A DNA stretch of 41,010 bases from JBJXGF01 sp046153015 (GTDB lineage: Bacteria; Actinomycetota; Acidimicrobiia; Acidimicrobiales; CAIXPF01). The position numbers and the translations under genes are program-made. Position 1 is the stretch's first letter; each line of letters begins with the position of its first letter. The DNA lies in assembly GCA_046153015.1 (NCBI GenBank), contig JBJXGF010000228.1, positions 1-41,010 of the forward strand. Direction: 5' to 3'. Below the pieces are notes generated by a model, which had not been told where the DNA came from, did not search any database, and worked only from the letters and a program-made list of their open reading frames with translations. Positions 1 to 8,326 of this stretch are shown here, one piece after another.

Positions 1-1
1 G

Positions 2-205
2 GGGTCGCCGTCGCCCTCGGAGCCCTGGTCGCCGAACCCCGAGGCGACGCCCGGCGCAGCGCCCGGTCAGCGGGGCGAGCCCACCCGCCAGTCGCCGGCG
101 GTGGCCCCGGCCTCGTCCAAGCCCGCCGAGTCCGCGCCGCCGCCCTGGCCGCCGCCGCCCGACCAGCACGAGGCGAAACCGCCAGCGCCCGAACCCCCCC
201 GCTGA
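2..205 (+). CDS. C-terminal tail of an unknown Pro-rich protein (partial)
   Basis: The window opens inside a plus-strand reading frame that stays open to a TGA at 203-205. The 67 visible residues are almost only Pro, Ala, Ser, Glu and Gly, with runs such as PPPWPPPP, so this is a disordered low-complexity tail. Start and function lie outside the window. It ends 51 nt before dapD, on the same strand, but dapD has its own -10-like element, so the two need not be cotranscribed. The frame could also be chance, because GC-rich DNA often keeps several frames open; the Pro/Ser/Glu composition rather than Arg-rich shadow composition favours this frame. Confidence 0.4.
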   Translation, partial: GSPSPSEPWSPNPEATPGAAPGQRGEPTRQSPAVAPASSKPAESAPPPWPPPPDQHEAKPPAPEPPR

Positions 206-242
206 GCGCTCCGCCGCGCCGGGCCCCGCCGGGCGGCATCGG

Positions 243-248
243 TAAGGT
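243..248 (+). promoter_or_regulatory. -10 element for leaderless dapD
   Basis: TAAGGT ends 8 nt before the dapD ATG at 257. No Shine-Dalgarno sequence lies between, so transcription would begin at or next to the start codon. No clear -35 is seen. Confidence 0.45.
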
Positions 249-256
249 GTGCGGCC

Positions 257-1077
<821 letters not shown>

Positions 1078-1081
<4 letters not shown>

Positions 1082-2187
1082 GCAACCGCGGCCGGGGCGG
1101 CCCACTCAGCCCGGCCCGCCCGCTCGCCGATCTCGTCTCGCTCACCGCCGAGCTGATCGACGTCGCCTCGGTCAGCGGCGGCGAGGCCCCCCTCGTCGAA
1201 AGGCTCGAGGCGGCGCTCCGCGACGCGCCCTGGCTCCGCCTGGATCGGGTCGGCGACAACCTGGTGGCCCGCACCGAGCTCGGCGCCGCGCAGCGGGTCA
1301 TCCTGGCCGGCCACACCGACACCGTGCCGCCCAACGGCAACGAGCGCGCCCGCATCGAAGGCGACTGCGTGTGGGGGCTCGGCGCCGCCGACATGAAGGG
1401 CGGCCTGGCCGTGATGCTCGAGCTGGCCCGGACGGTCTCCCAGCCGGCGCTCGACGTGACCTACGTGTTCTACGCCCGCGAGGAGGTCGCCTCGGTCCAC
1501 AGCGGCCTGGCCGAGCTGGCGCGGCTGCGCCCCGAGCTGCTGCGAGGAGACGTCGCCTTCCTCGGCGAGCCCACCGGCGGCGGCCTCGAGGCCGGGTGCC
1601 AGGGCACCCTCCGCCTGGAGGTGACCTTGGCGGGCGTGCGCGCCCACACCGCCAGGCCGTGGATGGGGCGCAACGCCGTGCATCGCCTCGCCCCGATCCT
1701 GTCGGCGGTGGCGGCCTACGAGCCCCGTCGGCCAGTGCTGGACGGATGCGAGTTCCGGGAGGCGCTGCAGGCCGTGGCCGTGCGGGGTGGGGTCGCCGGC
1801 AACGTGGTGCCCGACTCGGCGGGCCTCACGCTCAACTTCCGATTCGCGCCCGACCGCAGCGCCGCCGAAGCCGAAGCCCACGTGCGCCGGCTCCTCGCGC
1901 CGCACCTCGAAGCGGGCGACGAGGCCGAGCTGACCGACGTGGCTCGCGCCGCCCCGCCGGCGCTCACCCACCCCGCCATCGCGCGGGTTCAGCGCCGAGG
2001 CAACCTGGCGGTCACCGCGAAGCTGGGCTGGACCGACGTGGCGCGCTTCGCCGACCTCGGCGTGCCTGCAGTGAACTTCGGCCCCGGCGAGTCGACCCTG
2101 GCCCACGCGCCCGACGAGCGCGTGACCCGCTCACAGCTCGACGGCGTGTACGCGGCCCTCCACGAGCTGCTGGTCGGGGGCTGCTGA
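1078..2187 (+). CDS. dapE: Succinyl-diaminopimelate desuccinylase
   Basis: DapE removes succinate from N-succinyl-LL-diaminopimelate, two steps after DapD. It is an M20-family dizinc hydrolase of 369 aa. Visible motifs are GHTDTVP (zinc ligand H79, D81), the bridging Asp in AADMKGG (D105), the catalytic/ligand Glu pair at 135-136 (REEV), GEPT, and a dimerisation (lid) domain in the middle containing GVRAHTARPW. The start is the ATG at 1078 that overlaps the dapD stop; the open frame runs further upstream but that part lies over dapD and is Arg-rich noise. It ends 15 nt from the convergent lexA stop. The C-terminal zinc-ligand His falls in FGPGESTLAHAPDE. Confidence 0.95.
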
Positions 2188-2202
2188 CCGCCGGCCGCGC
2201 TC

Positions 2203-2841
2203 TCAGAACCTCCGCAGCAGCGTGACGACCTTGCCGTAGACCGTGACCTCGGGCGGCTCGAACACCATCGGCGAGAGCGCCGCGTTGGCCGGCAGGAGCA
2301 CGACCTTGCCGTCCTGGCTGCTGTAGGTCTTGACCGTGGCCTCCCCTCCCGGGATGCCCGCCACCACGATCTCGCCCGGCAGGGCGGTGGCCTGCACCCG
2401 CGCCACCACGTAGTCGCCGTCGAGAATGCCGGCGTCGATCATCGAGTCGCCTCGCACGCGCAGCATGAACAGGTCGCCGTCTCCCGTGAGATCGGCCGGG
2501 ACCGGCAGCACCTCCTCCACGTTCTCGGCGGCGAGCACGTTCGCCCCGGCGGCGACATCGCCCACGAGCGGGACGTGCCGCGCGGGCCGGCGTTCGGCCG
2601 GCTGGCCGAGGCTCGAGTCGTACCGGACCTCGATGGCCCGAGGCTTGGTCGGGTCCCGGCGCAGGTAGCCGAGGCGCTGCAGCGTCGCCAGGTGGGAGTG
2701 CACGGTCGACGGTGAGGTCAACCCGACGGCTTGGCCGATCTCCCGCACCGAGGGCGGGTAGCCCCGCTCGGTCATGTGGCGCTCGATGCAGGCGAGGATG
2801 TCGCGCTGGCGTTGCGTGAGGGCGTTGGTGTTGAGGGCCAC
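2203..2841 (-). CDS. lexA: SOS repressor LexA
   Basis: LexA represses DNA-damage genes and self-cleaves when RecA is activated. From the GTG at 2841 it is 212 aa. The N-terminal winged helix (about 8-70) has LTQRQRDIL, YPPSVREIG and the recognition helix around LTSPSTVHSHL. The C-terminal S24 peptidase domain has cleavage site A98-G99 (VAAG), catalytic Ser133 (GDSM) and Lys171 (VKTY), so it should be active. Start choice: AAAGG lies 9 nt before GTG 2841, whereas the ATG at 2850 sits directly on the AAAGG and the GTG at 2880 has no ribosome site; 2850 and 2880 remain possible. The promoter region carries LexA-box-like sites, so autoregulation is expected. Order lexA / LysM gene / nrdR matches the Mycobacterium locus Rv2720-Rv2719c-Rv2718c. 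Confidence 0.96.
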   Translation of the reverse strand: MALNTNALTQRQRDILACIERHMTERGYPPSVREIGQAVGLTSPSTVHSHLATLQRLGYLRRDPTKPRAIEVRYDSSLGQPAERRPARHVPLVGDVAAGANVLAAENVEEVLPVPADLTGDGDLFMLRVRGDSMIDAGILDGDYVVARVQATALPGEIVVAGIPGGEATVKTYSSQDGKVVLLPANAALSPMVFEPPEVTVYGKVVTLLRRF

Positions 2842-2964
2842 TCGACGCATCCTTTCGTATCGCTTGGGCTTGAACTCCACCGCGATGCCGGCCGCAGCGT
2901 GGGAACGGGGTCGGGGACGGCTCGGGCTGAGATGGCCGCACCTGGCGGCAAACTGGTGTTCGTG

Positions 2965-2993
2965 ACGCTATCACGGCGCCTTTCAGTGCACAA
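2965..2993 (-). promoter_or_regulatory. lexA promoter (sigma70-type)
   Basis: On the minus strand TTGTGC (2988-2993) and TAGCGT (2965-2970) are separated by exactly 17 nt. Transcription would start near 2958, leaving a leader of about 115 nt before lexA. The -35 overlaps the LexA-box-like site at 2991-3004, which is the geometry expected for autorepression. Confidence 0.55.
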
Positions 2994-3004
2994 ACATTTG
3001 TTCC
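2991..3004. promoter_or_regulatory. LexA box-like site A (lexA -35)
   Basis: CAAAC-ATTT-GTTCC matches the Gram-positive/actinobacterial LexA box CGAAC-N4-GTTCG at 8 of 10 conserved positions. It overlaps the -35 of the lexA promoter. Confidence 0.55.
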
Positions 3005-3013
3005 CTCGGCCGC

Positions 3014-3043
3014 TTGACCGGGATCGAACGTACGTGCTTGCAT
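3014..3043 (+). promoter_or_regulatory. Possible promoter of the LysM gene
   Basis: TTGACC (3014-3019), 18 nt spacer, TTGCAT (3038-3043). The -10 is poor. The perfect LexA box at 3053-3066 would then cover the transcription start, fitting SOS control of the LysM gene. Confidence 0.3.
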
Positions 3044-3052
3044 GGCGTCGGG

Positions 3053-3066
3053 CGAACGATAGTTCG
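3053..3066. promoter_or_regulatory. LexA box B (perfect consensus)
   Basis: CGAAC-GATA-GTTCG matches the consensus CGAAC-N4-GTTCG at all ten conserved positions. It lies between lexA and the divergent LysM gene, 125 nt before the latter's ATG. Confidence 0.75.
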
Positions 3067-3190
3067 GTCGCTGCTCAGGTAGGTGGATCACGGGGCGGGT
3101 GCGGGAGTCCGCGTTGTGGATCCACGCCGTGGGCGGCCGCACTCGGCGTCGCCGCCTTCGATGTCACACCCCACGAGGAGACTGCCGGGT

Positions 3191-3628
3191 ATGACGACAG
3201 CACGAAAGCTCGTTGGCCCATCGGCCCGGCCCGTAGGGCTGCGCGTGGTCCGCTCGGGCCCGCCAACCGGCAGCGGCGGCGCAGGGGTCGGCGCGCCGGC
3301 GCGGTGCGCGCGGCAGCCGCAGGTTGTCTACCGCCGGCGGCGGGCGGCGGTGGCTGCTGCCGGCGTGGTCGTCACCGCTCTGGCCGTGGGCGGCAGCTGC
3401 CGGGCGTGGCGCGGCTTCTCGGCTGGCGGGCCGGCGCCGGCGCCGAGCGCCGTGCACGTCGTGGTCCCGGGGGATTCGCTCTGGGAGCTCGGGCGGCGGC
3501 TGCAGCCCGAGGGAGACGTGCGGCCCGTCGTCGATCGGCTCGTCGAGGCCAACGGCACGGCCGCTCCCGTTGTTGGTCAGCGGCTGGCCCTCGAGGCCGC
3601 AGGCGGCGGCTCGGATGAGCGGCGCTAG
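3191..3628 (+). CDS. LysM-domain membrane protein, probable SOS-linked division inhibitor/wall protein
   Basis: The product is 145 aa from ATG 3191, chosen because GAGGAG lies about 10 nt upstream and the upstream extension is Arg/Pro noise. An Arg/Ala/Pro-rich cytoplasmic N-terminus is followed by RRRR and one membrane helix (about residues 52-72), then a short linker and a LysM domain (about 88-135, starting HVVVPGDSLWEL). LysM binds peptidoglycan glycan strands. Position next to lexA with a perfect LexA box between them, and with nrdR following, matches Mycobacterium Rv2719c (ChiZ) and is the arrangement of YneA/DivS-type SOS cell-division suppressors. I infer that it halts division or modifies the wall during DNA damage. 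I see no separate hydrolase domain. Confidence 0.75.
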   Translation: MTTARKLVGPSARPVGLRVVRSGPPTGSGGAGVGAPARCARQPQVVYRRRRAAVAAAGVVVTALAVGGSCRAWRGFSAGGPAPAPSAVHVVVPGDSLWELGRRLQPEGDVRPVVDRLVEANGTAAPVVGQRLALEAAGGGSDERR

Positions 3629-3729
3629 CCGCAGAGTCCGCCGCCGGGCGGACCCGGCGCCGGTCACGCCGGCGGGTGCGGGCCGCCGTGCCGGCGAGGG
3701 TGGAGCCGTCGGCGCTGCGCGCTGCGAGG

Positions 3730-3735
3730 TAGCGT
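3730..3735 (+). promoter_or_regulatory. -10 element for leaderless nrdR
   Basis: TAGCGT ends 7 nt before the nrdR GTG at 3743. It suggests a leaderless transcript and supports that GTG as the start. Confidence 0.45.
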
Positions 3736-3742
3736 TGCGGCG

Positions 3743-4228
3743 GTGCGGTGTCCCCGGTGCTCAGCGCTAGACGACCGCGTGGTCGACTCACGCATGGCCG
3801 ACGACGGCTCGTCCACACGCCGGCGGCGGCAGTGCCTCGGCTGCGGCCACCGCTTCACCACCTTCGAGCGCGTCGAAGAGGCGCCCTTGTTCGTGTGCAA
3901 GCGTTCCGGTGGGCGGGAGCCGTTCATCCGGGAGAAGATCGTCGCCGGCGTCAAGGCGGCGGCGAAGGGCCGCCCAGTGAGCGATGCGCAGATGAACGAG
4001 CTGGCCTCGGGCGTGGAGGATGCCGTGCGCCTGCTCGGGCGGGAGGCCTCCTCGGCGGAGATCGGCGCGGCGGTCCTCGAACGGCTCCGCCGGCTGGACG
4101 AGGTGGCCTATGTGCGTTTCGCCAGCGTCTACAAGGGCTTCGACGATCCGGCCGATTTCGAGCGGGAGATCGGCCTGCTGGCGGGCCGGCTCGACCCGCC
4201 GAAGGCCGATCAGCGCAGCCTGACGTAG
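3743..4228 (+). CDS. nrdR: Transcriptional repressor NrdR
   Basis: NrdR represses ribonucleotide reductase genes in response to (d)ATP bound by its ATP cone. The 161-aa protein has the N-terminal zinc ribbon (C3, C6, C31, C34 in MRCPRC and QCLGC), the family-typical RRRRQC and RFTTFER segments, and an ATP-cone domain from about residue 47 to 137 (beginning FVCKRSGGREPF, with AYVRFASVYKGF near the end). GTG start at 3743 puts the first zinc pair at the very N-terminus as in other NrdR proteins. Its probable target nrdJ lies 1.3 kb downstream behind two NrdR-box-like sites. Its last 19 nt overlap the convergent reductase gene. Confidence 0.95.
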   Translation: MRCPRCSALDDRVVDSRMADDGSSTRRRRQCLGCGHRFTTFERVEEAPLFVCKRSGGREPFIREKIVAGVKAAAKGRPVSDAQMNELASGVEDAVRLLGREASSAEIGAAVLERLRRLDEVAYVRFASVYKGFDDPADFEREIGLLAGRLDPPKADQRSLT

Positions 4229-4956
4229 CGGAGCAGCAGCGTGCTGTCCTCCTCGAGCACCTGCGCGAGGCGGAGCCGGCGCAGCGCGGGCGCCGGATGG
4301 CCGGCGGCGATCCGCTTGGCCTCGCCCGCGGCGATGACGGGCGCCACGGTGAGGCACAGCTCGTCGATCAGGTCGAGCGCGGCGAGCTGGCCGTTCAGGC
4401 TCGGTCCGCCTTCGCACAGCACCAGGCGGGCGCCGCCGGCGTGGAGGGCGCTCAGCGCTTTGGCGAGGTCGACGCTGGCCGCGCCCGCCGGCAGGATCGT
4501 CGCGCCGAGGGAGGCGAAACGCTGGCGGGCGCGCTCGGCGCCGGCGCCGGGCACGATCAGCGTCGGCGGATTGTCGGCGTCGGTGAAGATCGCCGCGTCG
4601 GGCGCCAGGTCCAGCGAGGCGGTGACCACCGCCAGCTGGGGCGGCGCCGCCTGGCCCCGGGCCCGGCGTTGCGCCGCCAGCTCGGGGGCCACCTGCGGGG
4701 GCCGGTAGCGCTCGGCCCGCACGGTCGCGGCGCCCACGAGAATCACGTCGGCGAGGCTGCGCAGGGCGGCGAAGGCGCGGCGGTCGGCGGGTCCGCCGAG
4801 GCCGCCGGAGCGGCCCTCCACGCTGCTGGCGCCGTCGGCGCTGGCGATCATGTTCACCAGCAGCCACGGCCGGCCAAGAGGCGCCGGCCGGTCCGCCTCG
4901 GCGTAGACCGAGGCCGGGTCCACCGCGTCGGCGCGGTCCGGGAGCAGTCGTCGCAC
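4210..4956 (-). CDS. RibD C-terminal-like pyrimidine/dihydrofolate reductase family protein
   Basis: The 248-aa protein carries the RibD_C / dihydrofolate-reductase-like fold across nearly its whole length. Typical segments are RPWLLVNMIASADGASS near residue 30 (substrate-side strand), ILVGAATVRAERYRPP (NADPH-binding region) and the GGARLVLCEGGPSLNGQL motif around 180-197. It lacks the N-terminal deaminase domain of bifunctional RibD, like Mycobacterium Rv2671. A role as 5-amino-6-ribosylamino-uracil phosphate reductase or a related NADPH reductase is likely but the substrate cannot be set from sequence. GTG start at 4956; a TAGGCT hexamer 6 nt upstream supports it. Converges on and overlaps nrdR by 19 nt. 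Confidence 0.8.
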   Translation of the reverse strand: MRRLLPDRADAVDPASVYAEADRPAPLGRPWLLVNMIASADGASSVEGRSGGLGGPADRRAFAALRSLADVILVGAATVRAERYRPPQVAPELAAQRRARGQAAPPQLAVVTASLDLAPDAAIFTDADNPPTLIVPGAGAERARQRFASLGATILPAGAASVDLAKALSALHAGGARLVLCEGGPSLNGQLAALDLIDELCLTVAPVIAAGEAKRIAAGHPAPALRRLRLAQVLEEDSTLLLRYVRLR

Positions 4957-4962
4957 AGGGCG

Positions 4963-4968
4963 AGCCTA
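4963..4968 (-). promoter_or_regulatory. -10 element for leaderless RibD-C-like gene
   Basis: On the minus strand TAGGCT ends 6 nt before the GTG at 4956; no Shine-Dalgarno sequence is present. Confidence 0.45.
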
Positions 4969-5292
4969 CGGTCGGCCCGCGAACCCCACGTCATCCCCAG
5001 GTCGAGGTGGGAAAATCCACAGGATCGCCCTCTAGCGCTCCACAGGGCGGGCTTCGTAGGTTGTCGGCGTACCACGAGCGGGCTGCGGCGCCGAAGCGAT
5101 CGGAATGGTGGGTGGCGCCTTTCGTCCCTGCGTGTGGGGCGGCTCCTGAGAGGAAGCGTCGGCGCGCTCGCGCGCCGGCGTTCGATCTCTGACCTGATTG
5201 CGACCGTCGCAGCTCGCTCGTCTTGCGGCCCCGCACGTGCAGGGCGGTGCGAGGCCTCGGGGGGTGAAACCACCTGTCGCCGCATCCGCCCC

Positions 5293-5322
5293 TTGACCGA
5301 GCGACACGGCTGAAATTACGAT
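5293..5322 (+). promoter_or_regulatory. nrdJ promoter (sigma70-type)
   Basis: TTGACC (5293-5298), 18 nt spacer, TACGAT (5317-5322). Predicted start near 5329 gives a leader of about 160 nt to nrdJ. Confidence 0.55.
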
Positions 5323-5331
5323 GGTGTAGCC

Positions 5332-5345
5332 CCCGCATATAGTGG
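5332..5345. promoter_or_regulatory. NrdR box-like site 1
   Basis: CCCGCATATAGTGG resembles one side of the NrdR palindrome (ACACTATATATAGTGT type), with the TATAGTG half well kept. It lies directly after the predicted transcription start of nrdJ. Confidence 0.45.
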
Positions 5346-5373
5346 CTTGGCCGGCGGGGAAGGCTCCTGGAGC

Positions 5374-5387
5374 CCTACATGTTGTGG
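5374..5387. promoter_or_regulatory. NrdR box-like site 2
   Basis: CCTACATGTTGTGG is a near-palindrome agreeing with site 1 at 10 of 14 positions. The two sites start 42 nt apart, four helical turns; NrdR boxes normally come in phased pairs, usually about three turns apart. Confidence 0.4.
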
Positions 5388-5487
5388 TGCCACGTTGGGT
5401 GGTGGGCGGCGTGTGTGAGCCGGAAGTTGACGCGTTTCGGAGGCGTTGCTGCGCAGTGCGAGCGGCGCCAGTTCGTTGGGAGAGTGG

Positions 5488-8271
5488 ATGGCGCTGGCGC
5501 CGGAGCAGACCGGGATCGGGATTCGACGGCACTTCACGTCGCGTGGAGTGCACCCGTATGACGAGGTGATCTGGGAGCGGCGCGACGCGCGCATCACCAA
5601 CTTCCGCGACGGTTCGGTGGCCTTCGAGCAGCTCGGCGTCGAGGTTCCGGCGGCGTGGTCGCTCAACGCGACCAACATCGTGGCGCAGAAGTACTTCCGG
5701 GGCACGCTCGGGTCCGCCGGGCGGGAGAGCTCGCTCCGTCAGGTGGTCGACCGCGTGGTCGACACGATCTCGGCGTGGGGTCGGCGCGATGGCTACTTCG
5801 TCGACGAGGCGGAGGCCGCCGCCTTCGAGGACGAGCTGAAGCACCTGATCGTGCACCAGAAGGCCGCCTTCAACTCGCCTGTCTGGTTCAACCTCGGCGT
5901 CCCGGGTGTGCCCCAGCAGGGTTCGGCCTGCTTCATCCTGTCGGTGGACGACACGATGGACTCCATCCTCAACTGGTATGTGGAGGAGGGCACGATCTTC
6001 AAGGGCGGCTCGGGCGCCGGCATCAACCTGAGCCGGATCCGCTCCTCGCAGGAGCTGTTGAAGGGCGGCGGCACGGCCAGCGGCCCGGTGAGCTTCATGC
6101 GCGGCGCCGACGCCTCGGCGGGCACGATCAAGAGCGGCGGCAAGACCCGTCGGGCGGCCAAGATGGTGATCCTCGACGTGGATCATCCCGACATCCACGA
6201 GTTCATCTGGTGCAAGGCCGTCGAGGAGCGCAAGGCGCGCGTGCTGCGCGACGCGGGCTTCGACATGGATCTCGACGGCGCCGACAGCCACTCGACGCAA
6301 TACCAGAACGCGAACAACTCGGTTCGGGTGACCGACGAGTTCATGCGCGCCGTGCTCGAGGACCGCGACTGGGCCCTCACCGCGCGCACCTCCGGCGAGG
6401 TGGTCAAGACCCTGCCGGCGCGCACGCTGCTGCGGGAGATCGCCGAGGCGGCGTGGGAGTGCGCCGATCCCGGCATGCAGTTCGACACCACGATCAACCG
6501 GTGGCACACGGCGGCGGAATCTGGGCGGATCAACGCCAGCAACCCGTGCTCGGAGTACATGCACCTCGACAACTCGGCGTGCAATCTCGCCAGCCTCAAC
6601 CTGCTCAAGTTTCTCGGCGACGACGACGTGTTCGACGTGGAGGGATTCAAGGCCGCGGTCGAGGTCGTGTTCACCGCGCAGGAGATCATCGTCGGCAACG
6701 CCGACTATCCCACCGAGGCCATCGCCGAGAACTCGCGGCGCTTCCGCCAGCTCGGGCTCGGCTACGCGAACCTCGGCGCGTTGCTCATGGCGCTCGGGCT
6801 GCCCTATGACTCTGCGCAGGGCCGCGCCTGGGCGGGCGCCATCACCGCCTTGATGACCGGTCATGCCTACGCCACCTCGGCGCGGGCGGCGTCCCGGATG
6901 GGCCCCTTCGCCGGCTACGCCGAGAACCGTGAGCACATGCTGCGGGTGCTGCAGATGCACCGCTCGGAGGTGGCCCGCATCGACGAGGAGCTGGTCCCCT
7001 CCGAGCTGCTCAGCGGCGCCCAGGAGAGCTGGGACGCGGCGTGCGAGCTGGCCGAGGACGTCGGCGTGCGCAACTCGCAGGCCACCGTGCTCGCCCCGAC
7101 CGGCACGATCGGCCTGATGATGGACTGCGATACGACCGGCGTGGAGCCCGACCTCGGGCTGTGCAAGCTGAAGAAGCTGGTCGGCGGCGGCACGATGACG
7201 ATCGTCAACCAGACCGTGCCGCGCTCGCTGCGTCGGCTGGGCTACAGCGCGGCGCAGATCGACGAGATCGTCGCGCACATCGACGCGCACGGCTCGATCC
7301 TCGGGGCCCCTCACGTCGACCCCGAGCACGCGGCGGTCTTCGCCTGCTCGATGGGCGACAACACGATCCACTATCTCGGCCACGTGCGGATGATGGGCGC
7401 CGTGCAGCCGTTCATCAGCGGCGCCATCTCGAAGACCGTCAACATGCCCGAAGAGGTGACGGTCGAAAACGTGGAGCAGCTCTACATCGACGCATGGAAG
7501 CTCGGCGTGAAGGCCATCGCCCTGTATCGGGACAATTGCAAGGTGGCGCAGCCGCTCGCCGCCCAGAAGAAAGAGGTCGGCGGCGGGGCGGCCGCGGTGA
7601 TCGAGCGGGTGGTCGAGAAGATCGTGCACGCCCCGGTGCGGGAGAAGCTGCCTCGCACCCGGGTCTCGAAGACCTTCGATTTTCGCGTGGCCGACTGCAA
7701 GGGCTTCGTCACCGTCGGCCAGTACGAAGACGGCCGGCCGGGCGAGCTGTTCATCAACGTCTCGAAGCAGGGCTCCACCCTCGCCGGCATCATGGACGCC
7801 TTCGCCATCTCGGTCAGCTACGGGCTGCAGTACGGGGTGCCGTTACGGGCCTTCGTCGAGGTGTTCACCGGCATGAGGTTCGAGCCGGCCGGCATCACCG
7901 ACGACCCCGACATCCGCATCGCCACGAGCCTGATGGACTACCTGTTCCGCCGCCTGGCGGTCGAGTACCTGAGCTACGGGGAACGGGCGGAGCTCGGCAT
8001 CTTCACCACTCACGAGCGGACGCAGCTGACCCTGCCCGGCGTGGAGGAGACCGTCGTGGAAACGGTGCAAGGCCATGACGTGGCCGCCGATCCCCCGTCG
8101 ATCCCCTCCGCCTCGGAGTTGAGTGCTCGGCTCTCGGCGGCGGGCGCCGTCGAACGGGCCCTGGGCGCCACCTCGGACGCGCCGATCTGCATGCAGTGCG
8201 GGGTGCACATGGTTCGAGCCGGGAGCTGTCACGCCTGTCCGAGCTGCGGCACCACGTCGGGCTGTTCCTAA
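5488..8271 (+). CDS. nrdJ: Adenosylcobalamin-dependent ribonucleotide reductase (class II)
   Basis: NrdJ reduces ribonucleotides to deoxyribonucleotides using an adenosylcobalamin-derived thiyl radical. The 927-aa protein (ATG 5488, GGGAG about 6 nt upstream) has FNSPVWFN near residue 130, the first redox Cys C148 in QGSAC, the active-site NPCSE (N352, radical Cys C354, E356), TGTIG around 540, and a TSCPD domain (about 725-860; VSKTFDFRVADCKGFVTVG). The C-terminus is a Cys-rich swinging tail (CMQC ... CHACPSC) that re-reduces the active site and can bind zinc. Length and architecture fit the long actinobacterial/Streptomyces NrdJ. Its upstream NrdR-like boxes and nearby nrdR indicate repression by NrdR. 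It ends in a hairpin shared with the convergent neighbour. Confidence 0.96.
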   Translation: MALAPEQTGIGIRRHFTSRGVHPYDEVIWERRDARITNFRDGSVAFEQLGVEVPAAWSLNATNIVAQKYFRGTLGSAGRESSLRQVVDRVVDTISAWGRRDGYFVDEAEAAAFEDELKHLIVHQKAAFNSPVWFNLGVPGVPQQGSACFILSVDDTMDSILNWYVEEGTIFKGGSGAGINLSRIRSSQELLKGGGTASGPVSFMRGADASAGTIKSGGKTRRAAKMVILDVDHPDIHEFIWCKAVEERKARVLRDAGFDMDLDGADSHSTQYQNANNSVRVTDEFMRAVLEDRDWALTARTSGEVVKTLPARTLLREIAEAAWECADPGMQFDTTINRWHTAAESGRINASNPCSEYMHLDNSACNLASLNLLKFLGDDDVFDVEGFKAAVEVVFTAQEIIVGNADYPTEAIAENSRRFRQLGLGYANLGALLMALGLPYDSAQGRAWAGAITALMTGHAYATSARAASRMGPFAGYAENREHMLRVLQMHRSEVARIDEELVPSELLSGAQESWDAACELAEDVGVRNSQATVLAPTGTIGLMMDCDTTGVEPDLGLCKLKKLVGGGTMTIVNQTVPRSLRRLGYSAAQIDEIVAHIDAHGSILGAPHVDPEHAAVFACSMGDNTIHYLGHVRMMGAVQPFISGAISKTVNMPEEVTVENVEQLYIDAWKLGVKAIALYRDNCKVAQPLAAQKKEVGGGAAAVIERVVEKIVHAPVREKLPRTRVSKTFDFRVADCKGFVTVGQYEDGRPGELFINVSKQGSTLAGIMDAFAISVSYGLQYGVPLRAFVEVFTGMRFEPAGITDDPDIRIATSLMDYLFRRLAVEYLSYGERAELGIFTTHERTQLTLPGVEETVVETVQGHDVAADPPSIPSASELSARLSAAGAVERALGATSDAPICMQCGVHMVRAGSCHACPSCGTTSGCS

Positions 8272-8289
8272 GCGGCCCTGCTGGCCCGA

Positions 8290-8319
8290 GCTTCGGATCC
8301 CATCGACGGGATCCGAAGC
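8290..8319. terminator. Bidirectional hairpin terminator
   Basis: GCTTCGGATCCC (8290-8301) pairs perfectly with GGGATCCGAAGC (8308-8319) around the loop ATCGAC: a 12-bp stem with a 6-nt loop, between the convergent nrdJ and binding-protein genes. There is no long T-run on either side. Confidence 0.7.
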
Positions 8320-8326
8320 GGCCCGG

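Larger units (their letters stand above)
4957..5487. other. Intergenic region upstream of nrdJ
   Basis: This 531-nt gap holds the -10 of the minus-strand reductase gene at its left end and the nrdJ promoter, two NrdR-like boxes and a leader of about 160 nt at its right end. In 4970-5290 I see no convincing gene; the open frames are Arg-rich shadows. I found no cobalamin-riboswitch core in the leader. Confidence 0.5.

Noticed and set aside
3025..3038. Third LexA box CGAAC-GTAC-GTGCT
   Set aside because: Only the first half matches; the second half fails at three of five positions.
5323..5487. Cobalamin riboswitch in the nrdJ leader
   Set aside because: The leader contains GAGCCGGAAGTTGAC, vaguely like a B12 box, but the conserved core is not matched and no supporting stem order is visible. 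A covariance-model search would decide.
5032..7629. Long minus-strand frame of 865 codons antisense to nrdJ
   Set aside because: High-GC antisense shadow of nrdJ rich in His/Arg/Asp; no start signal or family pattern.
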